Shown piece after piece: positions 58,401 through 64,000 of a DNA stretch of 64,000 bases; position 1 is the stretch's first letter; each line of letters starts with the position of its first letter. Below the pieces are notes generated by a model. That model was given only the letters and a program-made list of their open reading frames with translations, was not told where the DNA came from and ran no database searches. This DNA comes from Oehlia diaphana (Eukaryota; Glomeromycota; Glomeromycetes; Glomerales; Glomeraceae), in the NCBI GenBank assembly GCA_003833135.1, contig QZLH01000228.1:38889-102888 (forward strand), read 5' to 3'. A program made the position numbers and the translations under genes.

Positions 58401-59852
58401 TCAAAAAATATCAATTTCTTCTTCATAAAATTCTTTAATTTCAAAATTCTTAATAACACCCAATTTTTTAAATTTTTTAATAATTTTCATATTTTTTCTA
58501 TTTGCTTCTAAACTATTATAATAACCCTTAATAACAATTAAAGTAAATGGAATTCTATCTTTCCAATCTATAAAAAAATATTTTAAATCTTTTGGAGATA
58601 ATTTTGATTGAGAATTATTAAATATTTTTAATTCACAAAAATTTTTTGGGGAATGTTTTAAAATAGTTTTAAATATTTTCATCTCACTTTTACGTCCCAC
58701 CCACCAAATTTTAATACTTTCTAAATATTGACAACTCATAAATATAGTTTTTAAAATTAATTTATTACTAAGTATTATAGAAAGTTTTTTAAGATTAGGA
58801 CAAAATTTTGCAATATATAAATTTAAATTCTTATTACCTCCATCTATATGTAATTCTTTAAGATTTTTTCCATTTTTTTTTAAAAAATTAATTAAATATT
58901 CAAGTTTAAAACATTGATAAGGAATTCTTAAAATTTGTAATTTTGGAAAAAAAATATTTTGTAATTCTTTAAAATCTTCTAAATTTATTCCTTCAAATCC
59001 AAGTATAATTTCTTGTAAATTTAAAAATGAAGCAATAAATGATAATGATAAATCTTTACAATAATAACTATATATATGTAATGTTGTTAATGTATTTGTT
59101 GATTTTGTTAAAGTAGGAATTATATCTTTCCAATCATTTGTACCATAAAAAAATAATTTTAAATTTTTTAAATTCTTTTGTAAAGAAATCAAATCTTTTA
59201 AATCATTTGAAACGTTCTCTTTGAATTTTATACTAAGTGATTGTAAATTATGACATATTTGAGATAGATCAGATTTAATACTTGAACTACAATGTAATTC
59301 TGTAAGATTTGTTAAACAATTATTTGTTCCAATAAATGATATATTATTAAGTATACTATAATTATCTACACAATAATTTAATCTTCTCAATGATGAAATT
59401 TGTCTCAAAAAATTTTTTATGATCTCTCTTGCTATTAAATTATTTCTATATTTTATACTTAAAGAATTGATAGATGATCCAATAGAATCAATTGATGGTT
59501 CAAGAACATTATCAATGATTCGTCCAATATCTTGAATTGAAAGAACTCTACAAAATCCTGCATAATTAAACATTGGTGTTTTTGAAGTAAATGTTGGAAT
59601 GATTTTTTGTAAAAGTTCTTTTGATTCATTAGGAAGACATGAAATCAATGTATTAAGAATTATTGTTTCATTTTTAAATTGATTTTGTATCGTAAAATAT
59701 TTTAAAAATCTCCAAATATTTCTCCATAAAATTCTAACTGCAACTACACACCAAGAACGATTAACTAATAAACATCCAAATAAAGAGGTTTCACTTTCTT
59801 CTAAATATTCAAAAATTTCATATAAACAATCAGCTGGAAGTTGACAAGCCAT
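58401..59852 (-). CDS. F-box/LRR protein (483 aa)
   Basis: A single frame. The F-box is at the N-terminus (residues about 3-45: QLPADCLYEIFEYLEESETS, LFGCLLVNRSWCVVAVRILW), the Skp1-binding part of an SCF ubiquitin ligase. It is followed by LISCLPNESKELLQK and MFNYAGFCRVLSIQDIGRII, a family-typical linker. Leucine-rich repeats come next (NLTELHCSSSIKSDLSQICH, NLQSLSIKF, NLKNLKLFFYG, NLKELHIDGG, NLKKLSIIL, YLESIKIWWVG). The C-terminus is the usual one for the family (FFIDWKDRIPFTLIVIKGY, KLGVIKNFEIKEF). It is uninterrupted and of normal family length. A long poly(A)/poly(T) tract sits immediately upstream of the ATG, as at the other F-box gene. The substrate is unknown. Confidence 0.92.
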   Translation of the reverse strand: MACQLPADCLYEIFEYLEESETSLFGCLLVNRSWCVVAVRILWRNIWRFLKYFTIQNQFKNETIILNTLISCLPNESKELLQKIIPTFTSKTPMFNYAGFCRVLSIQDIGRIIDNVLEPSIDSIGSSINSLSIKYRNNLIAREIIKNFLRQISSLRRLNYCVDNYSILNNISFIGTNNCLTNLTELHCSSSIKSDLSQICHNLQSLSIKFKENVSNDLKDLISLQKNLKNLKLFFYGTNDWKDIIPTLTKSTNTLTTLHIYSYYCKDLSLSFIASFLNLQEIILGFEGINLEDFKELQNIFFPKLQILRIPYQCFKLEYLINFLKKNGKNLKELHIDGGNKNLNLYIAKFCPNLKKLSIILSNKLILKTIFMSCQYLESIKIWWVGRKSEMKIFKTILKHSPKNFCELKIFNNSQSKLSPKDLKYFFIDWKDRIPFTLIVIKGYYNSLEANRKNMKIIKKFKKLGVIKNFEIKEFYEEEIDIF

Positions 59853-60020
59853 CTTCTTTTTTTATTGATTATTCGGAAAAAAAAAAATATTTTTTTTTTT
59901 TTTTTTTTTTTTTTTGTTTTTAAAAAAAAAAAAATTTTTTTTTTTTTTTTTTTTTGGGAAAAAAAAAAAAATTTTTTTTTTTTTTTTTTTTTTTGAGTTG
60001 TTAAAGAAAAAAAAATTTCT
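59853..60020. repeat. Poly(A)/poly(T) tract upstream of the F-box gene
   Basis: Alternating A and T runs of 12-25 bases from 59877 to 60018. They resemble the tract at 30490-30760, which also lies directly before an F-box start codon. It may include assembly error. Confidence 0.8.
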
Positions 60021-62797
60021 TAGAATATTAACGCCATTGTGTGACAAATATTCATGTTGATCTGGCTAATCATGTCTGGTTATTGTGTAATGTAGATCAG
60101 AAATTTTTTACGTTTTTTTTTCTTTAATTAGAATTGAACTATGATTTAAACAGAGTTTAACTTGATTCATGATTTCCATTCCATTTACAACTTAAAATTG
60201 AACTGAACTCGGGAAACTTAACCACACATAACTACATGTGGTTTATATAATCATGGCGCGGCAATTTTGATTTTGTATCAAAAGTTCAAAAATTTGGTAA
60301 GCCTTTTTCGCAATTACTAGAATATATAGAGTTCAAAAGAATTTGTATTTAAAGTTAATATTAAATACTTTTATACTTTAATACTTTAGAATCAAAGGAT
60401 TTGCATCTCAAGTCATTCAATCAATTCAAATCATTTATATTCCACTGTTTCAGATGGCATTCTCAGATGACAACAAATTCCAAATGTTTTATAAATAATA
60501 AAGGGTAGGGTTTATATATAATATTGTTTTAAGTAATAAGATTTCGTAATTATTGTTGCGAAAAGCATGTGGAGCACGACAAGTCAATATTAAATAATTA
60601 TAATTATTTTTTAGGACCCCTCGATGATATTATAAATTTCCAATGGTACTGTGTGTGCATATAGAAATTCATCGTACGTTTTATTGGGTGAACAGTCAAT
60701 TAGGTCTACAGATGCCCAAGTCGAATAGCAGCTTCCTTCTCAATTATTTTGGTAATAAATCAGTTTTATGAATATGATTAAAAGTTACAATTACATTAAC
60801 TAGTAAATTTTCTAGTACATTAGGTTTAAAATCTCATCTATATATCATATGGTAGGTATTTTATATTAATTGTATGATTTGTATCAAATAGCTTCGTAAT
60901 TTTGTTCACAGGGCTGTTTTAATGATTTTTATATAATTTATTTCTTAAGATACAAAACAGTTAGAGCTGTACTGTACATATAAAATGGGTATATGTAAAT
61001 CATATAAACTCCGGACCCAATTTTTTTTTTTTTTTAAAAAAAGCAAATAAAACACGTTATTTTGAGAAATATAATAAGACACTAGAAATTTATTTAGATA
61101 AATTAAAAGAAATAAGAGCAAATAGAAATATAATTCCATTTCAAGAAATTAAAATCTAATTTCATATTGTCTCAGATCTTTTCGATGAATTTATTATGTA
61201 TGACTCTTTTCATTATATCAAACAAGAGATATCACATAATGTTTTGATTTACTGTCCATCCAAACGTTGTATGTATGTTTTACCAATTGAAATTAATAGG
61301 TTTATAATTTTATTGAAAATAAATTTAAGATCATTTACTTATTTCTATTCCTTTTGCGAAATTCATTAATTTATAGGATTGGAACAATGCTGATATCTGG
61401 TTATCCTATTATTCTTGATGTATTTTAATTCAGGAGCCTGGAACAAAACTTATGGAACCTATTTTACCAAATGCTTATACATGTAATTACTTCAGATAAT
61501 TCGGCATTAAGACAGCGTAATGGTGTTATATATTATACAAAATTTTTGTTCGAAGATTCATATGAAAATAGTATTACACCAGTATTACACCGGTGTAATG
61601 CCGAATTGGTGTAATGTACCGTAATATTTTGGCATGATTTGAACCTAATTCACCCCCATGTTAGCTATGACTCGAAAAAGGAAATTATGTCACGGCCTTG
61701 GTCTAAGATCTACAAACCTTATTCTATACTATATTATTATAACGTTTAATAAAGTATTATTCTTCGTGTTTAATGTAACAAATTATTACGCTATTCTTTC
61801 CTGATTTTTTAAATTAAATTTCGCGTGAGTTTTAAACAACTCAATCGTTCATAAATAAGATAATATATTTCACAGTCTTATATCCTCTTTATCAGCATTT
61901 TCTTTTGGAAACGTGAATGGTCGATTCTTTTGGGGAAATTTTCATAAATCATTACCTGTCTGCACAATTAAATGCTAAATTAGTATAAATAACAATGCGT
62001 TATATTTTGGACTGGTTTTTTAATTAGACTTTTGGACAATCCAAAACTGCCCAAACTGTACTGACCAAAACTTTATTAGGTCGTATACCATATATTGAAG
62101 AAATGTTATGTGATTAGAAGAAATAATAATTGAAGTTATAATAACAGTATTGCAACATATTCTTTTGAAAATGTGAATATTTAATTGAAATAATTCAATC
62201 AATCGGCACCAATTGGCTTTTAAAATTACAATAACCAGTTGTTTAATAATCTATTAATATAAAAAAAACTTAAAGCGAGAATGCTTAAAGTGAATATCGA
62301 CTGATCAAGTTGTTTTAAATTAATAAATGTAAAATCCATCGTCTCGTGTAAGTCTTATAAAGAGTGTGTTTCCCTCTCTCAGTTCCAATATTCCCAATAT
62401 TGCTGCAATATGACAAATACTACACAAAAATATTCAGAAATCATCTATTAATTTATGATTTTTGTTTCTTTAATGGTCAACCATGAGTAAATATTTATTT
62501 AAATGTTAAAAGTCAACATAAAAGCCGATTCCAACTTATCCAACACTTTTTTCTTTACATTCAAACCAGCGTCCTTTTTTCTTTATTACAGCAAGGAAAA
62601 AAGGGTGAAGGAACAAATTTTAAAAATAAGCGTTATATATTTCTTGGATAAAATTAAATCAATTAACTTGATTTTTTACAAACTTAAATAATATCTATAA
62701 TTATTTTAAAGAAATTAGTAAAAGATCATAGAAATGAATATACAATAAAAGCAAAGAAAAAAAAAAAAGAGAAAATAAAATATTTTCTATAAATTAA
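60021..62797. other. Intergenic with a small coding relic
   Basis: At about 61155-61300 the plus strand reads HIVSDLFDEFIMYDSFHYIK, QEISHNVLIYCPSKRCMYVL, PIEINR. At about 61432-61480 it reads IQEPGTKLMEPILPNAYT, ending at GTAATT. These could be exons of a lost gene; the family is unknown. Around 61475-61620 AATTCGGCATTA and its reverse complement flank several ATTACACC/GGTGTAAT copies, an imperfect inverted-repeat structure. Nothing else was recognised. Confidence 0.4.
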
Positions 62798-64000
62798 TCA
62801 AACTAAAGCATTCATCATTTTTCGAACATCACGAAAAGTTTCAGTAATACTCCTCATAAATTCATCAACATTATCTAAGCTAATTGTCTGGCCCCAATAA
62901 CGGTGTTTCAAAGCGACAATGTTTTGAAAGGTGATATTTCCTCTTTCTTCTTGTTTGACCTTTGAGAATGTAATGGAATATTTTTCATTCCTTTAAGTAA
63001 AAAAAAAAAAAAAAAATATTCTAACAATTTTAACAAAATTTCTTTAAAGAAAAATTAATTGATCACTGTGAAGAAATAAATGAATTTATTACTTGTAACG
63101 TTTCTTTTCAATGAATTGTCGAACTACTGCTCGTTTAATTGTAGTGCCGGCAAAATCTTTTGATTGAAACCACATGCCATTCCTTTCGCCAGAAATTCGA
63201 GATTGAACGTCATTAACCGTCTTTTCAATTCCAGAACTCTCAGAAGAAAGGTCGTAAAAAGATTTAAGTGAAAGTCTAAAATCAGGATCTTTTGATCCAG
63301 AGATAATATCAATACTTGCTAATAAAAAAAAAAAAAAAAATTTTTTAAAATCAAAAAAAATTGGTATAAAATTTTCAATTTATAATAATAAAAAATTACT
63401 AACCTAGCCGGTTAAGACTATGAGCGTGGATAGCGACTTTCCATTTTTTTTCTTGTTCACTCAAACGCAATGAAATTCTTCTCTTTTTATTTTCTGTAGG
63501 AACATAAAAGATGGTTACTTTCCCCTTGTTTTTATTTTGTTCACTGTCCAACTTGAATCCAAATTTTTGTTGAAGTATTTTAAACTTTTCTTTAATTAGA
63601 AGGGAACCTTGACGAAATTCATTATAGACCATTTTACCACCGTATAATTTATCATCATCGCGAGAGTAATCGTCAATAATTTCACTGATAATTCTTGATA
63701 AGGCATTAAACCTATACCATTCTTGTAAAACAAAAGGATCTTCTGGACTTGTAATACCATAAAATAAAAGTTTACCAAAGATTATTTTAGGTTTAAAAAT
63801 GATTTGGTCGTCTGGGAATGCAAGACTTCTTTTAATAGTTGTTTTCATTTTTAAAGATAATCTTTCCAAGCAATCATTAAGTTTATTGAAGGTGTTGAAT
63901 TTACATGGAGTAATTAGATCTAAGAAATTCTCAGGCCTGTTAGCATAATCATTATCAGTGGCCTTATAATCTTGTAGAAATTCAATGGAATAGTAAGTTA
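62798..64000 (-). CDS. Unrecognised conserved-looking protein, 3' part (≥3 exons)
   Basis: Exons 64000(open)-63404, 63318-63093 and 62990-62798 join in frame across GT-AG introns of 85 and 102 bp, giving 337 residues and a stop; the N-terminus lies beyond the window. Text includes SIEFLQDYKATDNDYANRPE, LKMKTTIKRSLAFPDDQIIF, ITSPEDPFVLQEWYRFNALS, RIISEIIDDYSRDDDKLYGG, then ISGERNGMWFQSKDFAGTTI and VALKHRYWGQTISLDNVDEF before the end MMNALV. It is soluble, charged and without a signal or membrane segment in the visible part. I do not recognise the family. The intact frame through three exons argues for a functional gene. Confidence 0.8.

Noticed and set aside
59862..60047. 61-codon Lys/Phe frame
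   Set aside because: Translation of alternating A and T runs.

Overview
The window looks like a piece of the nuclear genome of an arbuscular mycorrhizal fungus (Glomeromycotina, most like Rhizophagus). The reasons are inference from content. The DNA is extremely AT-rich, with long poly(A)/poly(T) runs. Genes are sparse, with short GT-AG introns of about 70-180 bp. Several gene types are ones that expanded in those fungi: F-box/LRR proteins, a BTB-BACK-TLDc protein, a decayed TKL-type kinase and a possible Crinkler-type remnant. Much of the rest is decayed coding sequence and small inverted-repeat elements. No database search was possible, so family names rest on motif recognition.

Layout. 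1-8 kb: an F-box/LRR relic, a 9-bp minisatellite, two abutting inverted-repeat elements (one with a telomere-like core) and a kinase C-lobe relic. 8.2-9.2 kb: a six-exon ubiquitin-conjugating enzyme (E2) whose catalytic cysteine is glycine. 10-16.4 kb: a second copy of a small CCCTATAAAA element, a possible Crinkler-like pseudogene, tandem repeats, a small membrane/secreted ORF followed by a tandemly duplicated intron+exon unit, and a PIF/Harbinger-like MITE with TTA target duplication. 17-19 kb: exons of an unrecognised, probably broken gene. 20.5-22.0 kb: an intact BTB-BACK-TLDc gene (minus). 25.5-27.6 kb: unrecognised coding relics and a tandem duplication. 29.0-30.5 kb: an F-box/LRR gene (minus).

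33.0-36.6 kb holds the most notable gene. Eight exons join in frame into a 964-residue protein with a calponin-homology (CH) domain, an Asn/Asp tract, a Ste-type (Cdc15/SepH-like) kinase with a non-RD catalytic loop (HCD), a C1 zinc finger and a C-terminal CVIM prenylation box. A second copy of the telomere-core element follows. 37.7-46.6 kb is a graveyard of minus-strand relics of coiled-coil-rich proteins. 48.2-48.9 kb carries an exon cluster with CxxC motifs. An assembly gap (50554-51261) is flanked by the same sequence on both sides. 53.7-54.4 kb: an Asn-rich hypothetical gene. 57.3-59.9 kb: an F-box relic converging on an intact F-box/LRR gene. 62.8-64.0 kb: the 3' end of an unrecognised three-exon gene that runs off the window.

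Functional links are loose. The F-box and BTB proteins and the E2 relative all belong to ubiquitin pathways, but nothing indicates that they are co-regulated. No rRNA, tRNA or CRISPR array was recognised.
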